The translations under genes were made by a program, and so were the position numbers. Below are positions 25,691 through 34,228 of a stretch of 59,804 nucleotides of DNA, one piece after another. This DNA comes from Peptoniphilus_A hominis (GTDB lineage Bacteria > Bacillota > Clostridia > Tissierellales > Peptoniphilaceae): NCBI RefSeq assembly GCF_040096015.1, contig NZ_JBBMFO010000008.1:1-59804 (forward strand). Direction: 5' to 3'. Positions within the stretch are counted from its first letter, which is position 1. Every line of letters begins with the position of its first letter. The notes under the pieces were generated by a model. It searched no databases, was not told where the DNA came from, and saw only the letters and a program-made list of their open reading frames with translations.

Positions 25691-25867
25691 GTGAAAATTT
25701 TAAAATTCTTAGGATTTTTACTTGTGGCACTTGGCTTGGCTTTGGGAATCCCAAAAAATTTAAAGGACTATAGAGAAGAAAAAAACTTGGAAAACTTCTT
25801 GGAATTATTTGGTCGCATCATAATGGTTCCCTCTACAATAATCTTGGCAGTAGGAGTTTATATTTAA
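25691..25867 (+). CDS. small membrane protein, 58 aa
   Basis: The short frame starts at GTG and encodes MKILKFLGFLLVALGLALGI, a loop rich in Lys and Glu (residues 22-37), and a second hydrophobic segment at about 42-57. Two membrane segments with a charged loop are predicted. The start is 7 nt after ctlX and a terminator follows the stop, so it is probably the last gene of the ctlX transcript. The ribosome binding site is modest (AAGG 10 nt upstream). I do not recognise a family. Confidence 0.6.
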   Translation: MKILKFLGFLLVALGLALGIPKNLKDYREEKNLENFLELFGRIIMVPSTIILAVGVYI

Positions 25868-25908
25868 GAGACAGAGGGAAAAGGGCTACCAATAAATTAA
25901 AAATACTT

Positions 25909-25937
25909 GCAGAGATAAATTTTGTCTCTGCTTTTTT
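25909..25937. terminator. terminator between ctlX operon and APC permease
   Basis: GCAGAGA (25909-25915) pairs with TCTCTGC (25925-25931) and is followed by a T-run. It lies between converging genes. Confidence 0.8.
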
Positions 25938-27405
25938 ATTGGTTAGTTTTTTTACTATAAAATTTTAAAAAGGCAAGGCCCAAAAACAACCAAAAGAAGA
26001 AAATAATCAAGGCAGTGTAGCCCATAAAGGCAGGAGTCTTTGGAACAAAGGTTGAGATGACAATTACAGCAGAAATTATTATTGCTGGATAAATAGTTAG
26101 CTTTCCACCAGGTGCCTTAAAGGATGTGTAATACTCCTTGTCCTTGTTTATTAAGACCACAAGGGACAGGCAAGTTAAGAACCAGCCAATGACAAAGGAA
26201 ACTGAACCTAGACTAGTTAAGGGGTCTATTAAGTTCATGCCCACAAAGGGACCTATGGCAGCAAAAATAAAGCAAAAAACTAGAGCAGTTACTGGAGTTC
26301 CATACTCGGCGTGTTCCTTGGCAAAAATTTTTGGAATTAAATTATTTTTTGCCATTGATTGGATTAGTCTTGCCGATGCCATAAACATTCCGTTCCAAGT
26401 GGAAAAAAGTCCTGCCAAAGTTCCTATTATAATTAGTTTTGAAAGAATGTAGCCTAGCTTTCCACCATAAGCTTCTTGAAGTAAATAGCCCATGGCAGGT
26501 GGACTGGCGAGAGAATATTCTTGCCAATTGGAGACGCTAGCTGTTGAAAGTATTACAAGTGAGTAAAAAATTCCTGCAGCAACTATGGAAAGGACCATGG
26601 CAATTGCCACATTTTTAAATTTCTTATCTGGCGAAGTTTCTTCCACAGACTGTGCAATAGTGTCAAAGCCTGACATAAAAAAGGGAACTATTACAACAAT
26701 GGCTATTATCCCGCCAAAAAGTGAGGAGTGACTGCCCTCGCCTACATTTTGGTAAAGGGGGTACAAATTATTGGCATTACCTGCCTTAAAAGAAAATATA
26801 ATTACTATTACTCCTATTACAATTATTAAAATAGAAAGTATAGACTGAAGCTTTGAAGCAAAATCAGACCCCTTAAAGTTTATAAAAAATAATAAAAGGG
26901 CTAGGATGACTCCAAGAAGGATGGAAGATGCTTTTATGGGAGCACCTACTACATAATAAAGGACTCTTGAACTTGAGAGCAAAGGAATCAAATTTTCGAG
27001 GATGGTGTTTATATAAATTGCCTCCCAAGGAAGTATTGTCAAGTAAGAAAGTGCCAAGAACCATGATGATATAAAGGATAAATTTCTCCCAAAGGCCTTG
27101 TTGGTATAAACTAAGACGCCGCCTCCCTGAGGAAGAGTGGCGAGAAGTTCACCATGACACAAGCCAATTGGTATCAAAAGCAGGGTGGCGATTATAAAAC
27201 CTAAAAAGGCAGGGATGGGACCTCCAGCTTGAGCAATCCAGTGGTTAGATGAAACTGCCCAGCCAACTCCAACCATAGACCCAAAACCAAGCATGAAAAA
27301 ATCAAGATAACCCATGTCACCTTTTTTTCTGCTTTGTCTTATTCTCATTATATTTTTTATATTTGGAATTCTTTTTTTCATTTCCTGATACTTGTCTTCT
27401 TTCAA
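25936..27405 (-). CDS. APC family amino acid permease
   Basis: The 489-aa transporter has about 12 membrane segments. The first, DFFMLGFGSMVGVGW, contains the glycine-rich GSMVGVGW substrate-binding bend of APC permeases. ATLPQGGGVLVYTNKAFG and the FMSGFDTIAQSVEE segment of the sixth helix are also typical. The amino acid is not predictable. The start was placed at a TTG at 27405, because GAGGTG lies 7 nt before it; the ATG at 27492 would add a poorly conserved extension, and the next ATG (27381) has its Shine-Dalgarno too close. Proximity to ctlX hints at arginine or citrulline, weakly. Confidence 0.88.
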   Translation of the reverse strand: MKEDKYQEMKKRIPNIKNIMRIRQSRKKGDMGYLDFFMLGFGSMVGVGWAVSSNHWIAQAGGPIPAFLGFIIATLLLIPIGLCHGELLATLPQGGGVLVYTNKAFGRNLSFISSWFLALSYLTILPWEAIYINTILENLIPLLSSSRVLYYVVGAPIKASSILLGVILALLLFFINFKGSDFASKLQSILSILIIVIGVIVIIFSFKAGNANNLYPLYQNVGEGSHSSLFGGIIAIVVIVPFFMSGFDTIAQSVEETSPDKKFKNVAIAMVLSIVAAGIFYSLVILSTASVSNWQEYSLASPPAMGYLLQEAYGGKLGYILSKLIIIGTLAGLFSTWNGMFMASARLIQSMAKNNLIPKIFAKEHAEYGTPVTALVFCFIFAAIGPFVGMNLIDPLTSLGSVSFVIGWFLTCLSLVVLINKDKEYYTSFKAPGGKLTIYPAIIISAVIVISTFVPKTPAFMGYTALIIFFFWLFLGLAFLKFYSKKTNQ

Positions 27406-27593
27406 AATAAACACCTCTGTCAAAAGTTTTAAGTCTACTTTATTATGTGAAACTATATTATAATAATAATTTAAAAAGACTTGAGATGTCAAATTTGCAA
27501 AGATTTCTTTCTTTAATTTTTATTTTCCTTGACTATTTGTATTAAAATCAGGTAAGTATATAGGTAACATTTAGATTTTCTAAAGGAGAAAAG

Positions 27594-28322
27594 ATGAAAA
27601 ATAAAATTTTAAGTATAGTAGAAATAATTTTAATAGTAATTTTAGCCACAAGCTTTTATAGAATATATAGTTACAACAAGGCTGACAAGGAATATAAGAC
27701 TGCTACAAGGGAAGTGCAGGAGAAGTTTCAAAAACCTAATGAAGAAAAGCTTGCTGATGACAATAAGGATAAGGAAGCAAGGGAAAAAATTGAGGCACTT
27801 CAAAAAGACTATGAGTCAGTAATTGGCTGGATAAAAGTGGACGGGACAGAAATAGATTATCCCATAGTAAAGGGCAGTGACAACAAATATTACCTAAATC
27901 ATAATTACAAGAATGACTACAATGTCTTTGGAGCAATTTTCATGGACTACAGAAACGAGGAAAATTTTTCTGACCAAAACACAATTATTTATGGCCACAA
28001 CAATGATCGCGGTGGAAATTTTAAAGCGCTTCACAAGTTAGAGGAAGATGGATTTTTCGAAGAAAATAAATTTATTGAAATTTTTTCTGAGGCTGGCTAC
28101 AAGAAATACCAAATCTTTGCAGTGTATGAGGCAGGACCTTATGATGAATTTAGAAGTCCAAAATATTCAGAAGAAGATGGAGAAAAACTTCTCACCTACA
28201 TCAAAGAGAGAAATATATTAAAGACAGAAGTCCCCAGTGAATTTAAAGATATTTTAACCCTACAAACTTGTTCTCCAAAGGACACAAGACTTGTGGTCCA
28301 GGGAAAATTAGTAGAAGAATAA
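27594..28322 (+). CDS. srtB: class B sortase
   Basis: The 242-aa membrane-anchored transpeptidase has an N-terminal hydrophobic anchor (residues 5-25). The active site is H135 in IIYGHN, C226 in LTLQTC and R232. Class B sortases attach proteins with NPQTN-like signals, often haem-uptake proteins, or build pili. No sorting-signal substrate is encoded nearby. CTAAAGGAGAAAAG precedes the ATG. It is a single gene; rex has its own promoter downstream. Confidence 0.93.
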   Translation: MKNKILSIVEIILIVILATSFYRIYSYNKADKEYKTATREVQEKFQKPNEEKLADDNKDKEAREKIEALQKDYESVIGWIKVDGTEIDYPIVKGSDNKYYLNHNYKNDYNVFGAIFMDYRNEENFSDQNTIIYGHNNDRGGNFKALHKLEEDGFFEENKFIEIFSEAGYKKYQIFAVYEAGPYDEFRSPKYSEEDGEKLLTYIKERNILKTEVPSEFKDILTLQTCSPKDTRLVVQGKLVEE

Positions 28323-28355
28323 ATTTTAAATTTTTATAATTTTAAAGTGCCTCAA

Positions 28356-28384
28356 TTTACAAAAATAGCAAAGATTGTTATAAT
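28356..28384 (+). promoter_or_regulatory. rex promoter
   Basis: TTTACA at 28356-28361 and TATAAT at 28379-28384 are separated by 17 bp. Confidence 0.7.
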
Positions 28385-28392
28385 ATAAACAA
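28375..28392. promoter_or_regulatory. Rex operator over the rex -10 element
   Basis: TTGTTATAATATAAACAA matches the clostridial Rex consensus TTGTTAANNNNTTAACAA at 12 of 14 fixed positions and is palindromic at its ends (ATTGTT...AACAAT, 28374-28393). It overlaps the -10, so Rex should repress its own gene when NADH is low. Confidence 0.7.
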
Positions 28393-28406
28393 TTGGGGGT
28401 GTAAAT

Positions 28407-29036
28407 TTGCCTAAGAACGCAAGGGGCATTTCTGAAACGGTTATAAGGAGAATGCCAGTTTATCATAGATATTTAAAAGAATTAATTGACAGTGGTATTG
28501 AGAGAGTTTCTTCCAAGGAGCTTAGCCGCATCACTGGCTTTTCTGCGTCACAAATTAGACAGGACTTAAATAATTTTGGCGGCTTTGGCCAACAGGGTTA
28601 TGGCTACAACACCAAGGCTCTAAAGGAACAAGTGGATAAAATTCTCGGCATTGACAAGTCTTACAAGAGCATAGTCATAGGTGCAGGTAGGCTTGGCCAA
28701 GCTATTGCAAGGTACAAGGGCTTTAGAGATTCTGGCTTTAATGTGATTTCTCTCTTTGATGTCAAAGAGGACATGGAAGACATAAGTGGCATCAAGGTTA
28801 GGAATATGAAGGACATGGAAAAATACATAAGAGATGAGAAAGTTGATGTTGCAATAATAACTGTGCCCAAGGAATTTTGCCAGGAAGTGGCAAAAAAAGT
28901 TATAGATGCAGGCGTTAAGGGAATTTGGAATTTTGCGCCCTACGATTTAAAGGGACCTGAAGGTGTAGTTGTTGAAAATATTAGACTTAACGACTCTCTT
29001 TTAACCCTTTCTTATTTTATGAAAGAAATTAGCTGA
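28407..29036 (+). CDS. rex: redox-sensing transcriptional repressor Rex
   Basis: The 209-aa repressor senses the NADH/NAD+ ratio. An N-terminal winged helix includes RVSSKELSRITGFSASQIRQDL and FGGFGQQGYGYN. A Rossmann domain with GAGRLGQAIARY follows from about residue 90. In fermentative Firmicutes Rex controls NADH-reoxidising pathways. The TTG start is supported by GGGGGTG 6-7 nt upstream. The gene carries a Rex box on its own promoter and is followed by a terminator. Confidence 0.96.
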   Translation: MPKNARGISETVIRRMPVYHRYLKELIDSGIERVSSKELSRITGFSASQIRQDLNNFGGFGQQGYGYNTKALKEQVDKILGIDKSYKSIVIGAGRLGQAIARYKGFRDSGFNVISLFDVKEDMEDISGIKVRNMKDMEKYIRDEKVDVAIITVPKEFCQEVAKKVIDAGVKGIWNFAPYDLKGPEGVVVENIRLNDSLLTLSYFMKEIS

Positions 29037-29061
29037 CCTATTATTTATTAATAGGTTTTTT
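29037..29061 (+). terminator. terminator after rex
   Basis: CCTATTA (29037-29043) pairs with TAATAGG (29049-29055) over a 5-nt loop, then a T-run. Confidence 0.75.
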
Positions 29062-29081
29062 ATTTATGGGAGAATTTTTTA

Positions 29082-29957
29082 ATGAAGATAAATTTTGATG
29101 GAGATCTTTGCCTAATAAGTGAATTGGAGGAGTTTGACCCAAGAGATATTTTCACCTGCGGTCAAGCCTTTAGGTGGTATGAAGAAGCTGACGGATCCTT
29201 TACCTTTATAGCTCATGGAAAAGTTGCCAATGCAAAAAAAGTTGGGGGAGAAATTTTCTTAAGGGGAGTGGACAAGGCTTCCTTTGACGAAATTTTTTAT
29301 AATTACTTTGACCTTTCTCGGGACTACAAACTTGTAATGGAAGAGCTTGCAAGAGACGAAGTCATGAAAAATGCAACGGAATATGGAAAAGGCATAAGAA
29401 TTTTAAACCAGGACAAGTTTGAAACAATTATTTCCTTTATAATTTCTGCAAATAATCAAATACCGAGAATAAAAAATGCCATAGAAAAAATTTCTGAAAT
29501 GTATGGAGATTATCTTGGTGAAGATGAAAATAGAAAATATTATTCCTTTCCAAGTGCCGAAAAATTATCTCTAGCAAGGCCAGAAGACCTTCGAGAATTT
29601 GCAAGAGTTGGCTTTCGCGATGTGAGAATAGTTGAGACGGCAAATTTAATAAAGGATGGCATTGTAAATATAGATGAAATCGACAAGATGGACCTTGAAG
29701 ATGCCAGATGCGCCCTTCAAGTTCTACCTGGAGTTGGACCAAAGGTTGCCGACTGCATCCTTCTCTTTGCCTTTGACAGAAAGGAGTCCTTCCCCGTTGA
29801 TGTTTGGATAAAGAGAGTTATGGAAGAACTTTATTTAAAAGAAGTTACACCAAAATCAAAAATTGCCTTGAGAGGACGAGAAGTCTTTGGCAAAAACGCA
29901 GGCTTTGCCAATCAATATTTATTTTATTATGGCAGAGAAAACAAGTTGGGGAAGTAA
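29082..29957 (+). CDS. ogg: 8-oxoguanine DNA glycosylase, OGG1-like
   Basis: The 291-aa base-excision enzyme removes 8-oxoguanine. An N-terminal OGG_N-type domain contains FTCGQAFRWYEEADGSF. The HhH-GPD core includes SANNQIPRI and LPGVGPKVADCI, whose Lys is the catalytic residue, followed by the conserved Asp in FPVDVWIKRV. There is no C-terminal iron-sulfur cluster, unlike MutY or Nth. It is a single gene with a terminator after it. Confidence 0.92.
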   Translation: MKINFDGDLCLISELEEFDPRDIFTCGQAFRWYEEADGSFTFIAHGKVANAKKVGGEIFLRGVDKASFDEIFYNYFDLSRDYKLVMEELARDEVMKNATEYGKGIRILNQDKFETIISFIISANNQIPRIKNAIEKISEMYGDYLGEDENRKYYSFPSAEKLSLARPEDLREFARVGFRDVRIVETANLIKDGIVNIDEIDKMDLEDARCALQVLPGVGPKVADCILLFAFDRKESFPVDVWIKRVMEELYLKEVTPKSKIALRGREVFGKNAGFANQYLFYYGRENKLGK

Positions 29958-29976
29958 TAAAAAATTAAAAACAAAG

Positions 29977-30026
29977 AAGCTCTTGGAGGAATATAAATTT
30001 CAAATATTCTTCTAAGAGCTTTTATT
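29977..30026. terminator. terminator after ogg
   Basis: A 17-bp stem (29977-29993 with 30005-30021) with G-U pairs and an 11-nt loop ends in TTTTATTTT. Confidence 0.8.
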
Positions 30027-30058
30027 TTGCATTTGTTATACTGAATTTCGCTTCAGTA

Positions 30059-31213
30059 TTATTTTTTAAAAATTTCTAGCCTTTCTATCCTATCAAAAGC
30101 TTCATTTATTTTGTCCTTATTGACTGTTACTGCAATTCTTATAAAGCCCTCTCCTCCTGGTCCAAAGGCTTCGCCGTCAATTAAATTTACATGGGCCTTT
30201 TCTAATATTTCCCTTAGAACTTCCTTTGTAGTCATGCCTGGCACAGAAATTTTTGGAAAGATGTAAAAAGTTCCCTGGGGTCTTAAAACTTCCACATGCT
30301 TTAGTTTTTTTAGTCTCTCGTAAGCGAGATACATCCTCTTTTTGTACTCTTCATATAGGGGTGGGCAAATGGTCTTTCTATTGGCAATGCCAAGGGCACC
30401 TGCGTGCTGGCAAATTGTTGGCACTGAATAGACTATGTTCTCGTGAATGTAGGTCATGGTCTTTATTAGTTCTTCATTAGCAAGTATGGCACCAAGCCTC
30501 CAACCAGTCATGACAAAGTCCTTGGACATAGAAGTTATTGAAATTACATTTTTAAATTCTTTGTCGTATGCAATCATGGGCTTAAATTTGCTTTCGTAGG
30601 AATAAATTGTGTAGATGTCGTCGCAAATTACAAGAATATTGTATTTTTTTGCCATTTCATAAATTTCTCTTAGAGTCTCGTCACTATAAACTGCACCCGT
30701 TGGATTGTTAGGTGTGTTTATTATAAGGGCCTTAGTTTTTGCAGTGATTAATTTTTCAATTTCTATTGGCTCAAGCTTAAATTCATTTTCAAATTTTGTT
30801 TCATAAATTACTGGCAGACCCCCTGTCATTTCAATTTGGTCGGGATAGACGCTAAAGTAGGGTGAAGGCACAATAACTTCGTCGCCTGGATTTATTATTG
30901 CCTCTAAAATTATATAAAGGGCTTCAGTGCCAGACATGGTAATTAAAATTTCCTTGGGGTCGCAGCTTACTCCATAGTCTTCCCAGTAGGCCTTGGCGAT
31001 TTCCTCTCTAAGTCCAAGGTAGCCTTGGGGATCTGCGTAGTGAGTGTAGCCCTTCATCTGTGAGTCGTAGGATTCCTTTATAATCATATCGTCTGTCCTA
31101 AGGTCTGGGTCGCCTAGACCAAAATTTATAAAGTCAGGATATATGTTTGAATAGTCAGTGGAATAAAGAGACTCTTTAATGTTTTTATATTTTTTTTGGA
31201 TAAATTCTTTCAT
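30059..31213 (-). CDS. class I/II pyridoxal-phosphate aminotransferase
   Basis: The 384-aa enzyme is of fold type I. It has the NTPNNPTGAVY loop, CDDIY, and the PLP-binding Lys in SMSKDFVMTGWRLG near residue 230, with the carboxylate-binding Arg in GFIRIAVTV. Relatives act on aspartate, alanine or aromatic amino acids, so the substrate is not certain. It is transcribed alone, divergent from murA. Confidence 0.9.
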   Translation of the reverse strand: MKEFIQKKYKNIKESLYSTDYSNIYPDFINFGLGDPDLRTDDMIIKESYDSQMKGYTHYADPQGYLGLREEIAKAYWEDYGVSCDPKEILITMSGTEALYIILEAIINPGDEVIVPSPYFSVYPDQIEMTGGLPVIYETKFENEFKLEPIEIEKLITAKTKALIINTPNNPTGAVYSDETLREIYEMAKKYNILVICDDIYTIYSYESKFKPMIAYDKEFKNVISITSMSKDFVMTGWRLGAILANEELIKTMTYIHENIVYSVPTICQHAGALGIANRKTICPPLYEEYKKRMYLAYERLKKLKHVEVLRPQGTFYIFPKISVPGMTTKEVLREILEKAHVNLIDGEAFGPGGEGFIRIAVTVNKDKINEAFDRIERLEIFKK

Positions 31214-31364
31214 ATTTCTTCCTCCATCAATAATATCTTAACACAAAATTTTTTTATTTAAGGTCATGCTTTTAATTCCTTAAACATTCAAGATGTCTAT
31301 GATATAATTAAATAAATATAGATAAAATAATAATCGTTATAAATAATATATAGGAGGAATCCTT

Positions 31365-32612
31365 TTGGATAAAATTTTAGTAAAACCCAATGGCCCATTA
31401 AAGGGAAATGTTAGAATATCAGGTGCAAAAAATGCTGCTCTACCTATACTTGCAGCTACAATTCTTGGAACAGAAGAAATTATTTTGGAAGATGTGCCTG
31501 AGCTTAAGGATGTTGAAATAATTACAGAAGTTTTGAGAAAACTTGGCCTTAAAATAAATAAGGAAGGCAACAAACTCATAATCGACCCTTCTGGACTCAA
31601 TTCTTATAAAACAGACTACGAACTCATGAGCAAGATGAGGGCATCCTTCCTTGTCATGGGACCCCTTCTTGCCAAGTTAAATAAGGCATACAACTCCCTA
31701 CCTGGCGGCTGTAACATTGGCTCAAGGCCAATTGACTTGCATTTAAAGGGCTTTAGGGCCCTAGGCGCCAACATAGAAATGACTCACGGAGAGATTAAGG
31801 CTGAGTGCGACAAATTAGTTGGCACAAGAATTTATTTGGACTTCCCTTCTGTTGGTGCAACTGAAAATATTATGACTGCTGCAGTTTTGGCTGAGGGTGA
31901 AACGGTAATGGAAAACTGTGCCATGGAGCCAGAAATTGTGGACCTAGCAAACTTTTTAAATAAAATGGGCGCCAAGGTAATGGGAGCAGGAACTTCAACT
32001 ATAAGAATTAGGGGAGTGGAAAAGCTAAGAGGCTGCACTCACCAAGTTATTCCAGATAGAATTGAAGCAGGCACTTTTATGGTGGCAGCGGCAATTACTG
32101 GAGGCGACATCACAATCGAAAATATCATTACTTCTCACCTAAAGCCTGTCATTGCAAAGCTAGAAGAAACTGGGGCAAAGATAATTGAAGAGGACGACAC
32201 TGTGAGAGTAATTGGCTCAGATGAAATAAAGCCAATTGAGATAAAAACTCTTCCACACCCAGGCTTCCCAACAGATTTACAAGCGCAATTTATGGCACTT
32301 TTAACTCAAGCCGATGGACAATCTTCTGTTATCGAGACAGTTTTTGAAAACCGCTTTATGCACGCCGAAGAGTTAAAGAAGATGGGCGCAAAAATCAAAG
32401 TAGTAGATAGAGAAGCTATACTATTGGGTAAGAGTAAACTATATGGATCCAAGGTTGCTGCAACAGACTTAAGAGCAGGAGCTGCCCTTATTCTTGCAGG
32501 ACTCGTTTCTGAAGGTCAAACAGAAATTTCTGAAATCCATCATATTGACAGAGGTTATGAAAAAATTGAAGAAAAATTTAGAAATCTTGGAGCAGATATA
32601 AGAAGAGTATAG
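31365..32612 (+). CDS. murA: UDP-N-acetylglucosamine 1-carboxyvinyltransferase
   Basis: The 415-aa enzyme makes the first committed step of peptidoglycan synthesis. KPNGPLKGNVRISGAKNAAL at residues 7-26 and the active-site loop PGGCNIGSRPIDLH with C116 identify it; the Cys means it should be sensitive to fosfomycin. GAGGAATCCTTT precedes a TTG start. The gene after it (14 nt past the stop region) encodes a peptide-binding protein and may share its transcript. Confidence 0.96.
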   Translation: MDKILVKPNGPLKGNVRISGAKNAALPILAATILGTEEIILEDVPELKDVEIITEVLRKLGLKINKEGNKLIIDPSGLNSYKTDYELMSKMRASFLVMGPLLAKLNKAYNSLPGGCNIGSRPIDLHLKGFRALGANIEMTHGEIKAECDKLVGTRIYLDFPSVGATENIMTAAVLAEGETVMENCAMEPEIVDLANFLNKMGAKVMGAGTSTIRIRGVEKLRGCTHQVIPDRIEAGTFMVAAAITGGDITIENIITSHLKPVIAKLEETGAKIIEEDDTVRVIGSDEIKPIEIKTLPHPGFPTDLQAQFMALLTQADGQSSVIETVFENRFMHAEELKKMGAKIKVVDREAILLGKSKLYGSKVAATDLRAGAALILAGLVSEGQTEISEIHHIDRGYEKIEEKFRNLGADIRRV

Positions 32613-32632
32613 AAAAAGAAAGGAAGATGATA

Positions 32633-34162
32633 ATGAAGAAAAAATTTATTATAGGAATGCTTTTAGTCCTATCCCTATTTATGGTAGCTTGTTCCAATAA
32701 AAAAGAAGAAGCCCAAGGGGAAGGCAAGGTCTTAAAGGTTGCAGTTTCAGAAGATACTACAACACTTGAACCAAATGCACTTTCTGATGACTATGAAGAA
32801 AATATTTTAATTCAAGTTTATGACACTTTAGTTAAGAGAAATTCTAAGGGTGAACTGGTAAATTCACTTGCAGAATCAATTGAAAACCCAGACCCACAAA
32901 CTTTTAAAATTAAACTTAGAGAGGGAGTTAAGTTCTCTGATGGAAGCCCACTTACTGTTGATGATGTAATTTTCACTCTTCAAAGAGCAGCAGCAAGTGA
33001 CAGATACAAATCTTTTTATGGAAAAATTGACGCAAATTCTTACAACAAAGAAGATGATTTAACTTTTTCCTTTAAACTAAGTGAACCAGATGCAGCATTT
33101 TTAAATTCACTATCACATCCAGCAGTGTCTATAGTGTCTAAGGCCTATGTAGAAGGTGGAGCAGATCTTACTATTGCACCAATGGGAACTGGTCCCTTTG
33201 TCTTAGATGAGTGGATTCAAAATGACCACGCCACTTTTTCCGTAAATGAAAATTATTGGGGCGACAAGCCAACAATTGCTGGCATCGAAATGAAGGTTAT
33301 ACCAGAAGCTTCACAAAGAATTATTGAGCTTGAAAGTGGTGGAGTTGACCTTGCTTATAAAATTGACCCTGCAGAAATTTCAAATATAGAAGAAAATAAA
33401 GATTTAAAGCTTTACAGAAGATTAGATAATTCAATTCATTTTATTGGATTTAACGTAGCTAAGGCTCCTTTTGACAAGTTGGAAGCAAGGGAAGCTATGG
33501 TAAATGCAATTGACACTAAGACAATTTTTGAAACTGTATACATGAACAGTGGAAAGCTTGCAACAAGCCCAATAAACCCTAACTTCAAATATTCTATTGC
33601 AGATTCATTAAAGCCAAATGCAGTAAATAAAGAAAAGGCAAAGGAACTTTTTGCTGCAGCAGGTCTTGGAGAGGGAACAAATCTTAAAATTTATACTTCT
33701 GACAACCAACAAAGAGTTAATGTTGCAACAATGATGCAAGACCAATTAAAGGATTATGGAATTGGTCTTAGCGTAGAAAGACTTGAATGGGGTGCCTTTG
33801 TAGATGCTGTTAGAAATAAGGAACATGATATGTTTATTATGAGTTGGAACCCATCAATAGTAGATGCACATTATGAACTTTTCCAACCTTTCCATTCTGA
33901 AAATAAAGGTAAGGAGCCAAATGTCACATTCTTTGGAAATGAAGAACTTGATAATTTAATTAAAGAAGGTATTTCAACTATTGACGATGCTAAGAGAGCT
34001 GACATCTATAAGAGAGCCCAAGAGCTTATCAATAGAGAATATCCATGGCTTTACATCTGCTATGGCGAGACACTTGTTGCTGGTTCTAATAAAGTAGAAG
34101 GTCTTGATCTTCTTCCAAAATATCCACAAGAGCTTAAAGATGTAAAACTTTTAGAAAAATAA
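32633..34162 (+). CDS. peptide ABC transporter substrate-binding lipoprotein
   Basis: The 509-aa protein is of the DppA/OppA type. The signal peptide ends in lipobox MVAC (Cys about residue 20). The family signature region GVKFSDGSPLTVDDVIFTLQ is near residue 105 and PMGTGPFVLDEW follows. It captures peptides or nickel-type ligands outside the cell for the permease encoded next. The ATG at 32633 was preferred over 32627, since AGGAAG directly abuts the latter. A stable hairpin follows the stop codon. Confidence 0.93.
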   Translation: MKKKFIIGMLLVLSLFMVACSNKKEEAQGEGKVLKVAVSEDTTTLEPNALSDDYEENILIQVYDTLVKRNSKGELVNSLAESIENPDPQTFKIKLREGVKFSDGSPLTVDDVIFTLQRAAASDRYKSFYGKIDANSYNKEDDLTFSFKLSEPDAAFLNSLSHPAVSIVSKAYVEGGADLTIAPMGTGPFVLDEWIQNDHATFSVNENYWGDKPTIAGIEMKVIPEASQRIIELESGGVDLAYKIDPAEISNIEENKDLKLYRRLDNSIHFIGFNVAKAPFDKLEAREAMVNAIDTKTIFETVYMNSGKLATSPINPNFKYSIADSLKPNAVNKEKAKELFAAAGLGEGTNLKIYTSDNQQRVNVATMMQDQLKDYGIGLSVERLEWGAFVDAVRNKEHDMFIMSWNPSIVDAHYELFQPFHSENKGKEPNVTFFGNEELDNLIKEGISTIDDAKRADIYKRAQELINREYPWLYICYGETLVAGSNKVEGLDLLPKYPQELKDVKLLEK

Positions 34163-34170
34163 TTTTTTTA

Positions 34171-34205
34171 AATTCACCAAGGTCTTCTTTGGTGAATTTT
34201 GTCTT
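34171..34205 (+). terminator. intra-operon hairpin between binding protein and permease genes
   Basis: AATTCACCAA (34171-34180) pairs perfectly with TTGGTGAATT (34189-34198), followed by TTTGTCTTTTC. It could act as a leaky terminator or protect the upstream mRNA so that binding protein is made in excess of permease. Confidence 0.7.
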
Positions 34206-34228
34206 TTCTATAGAAGAAAGGATTAGAT

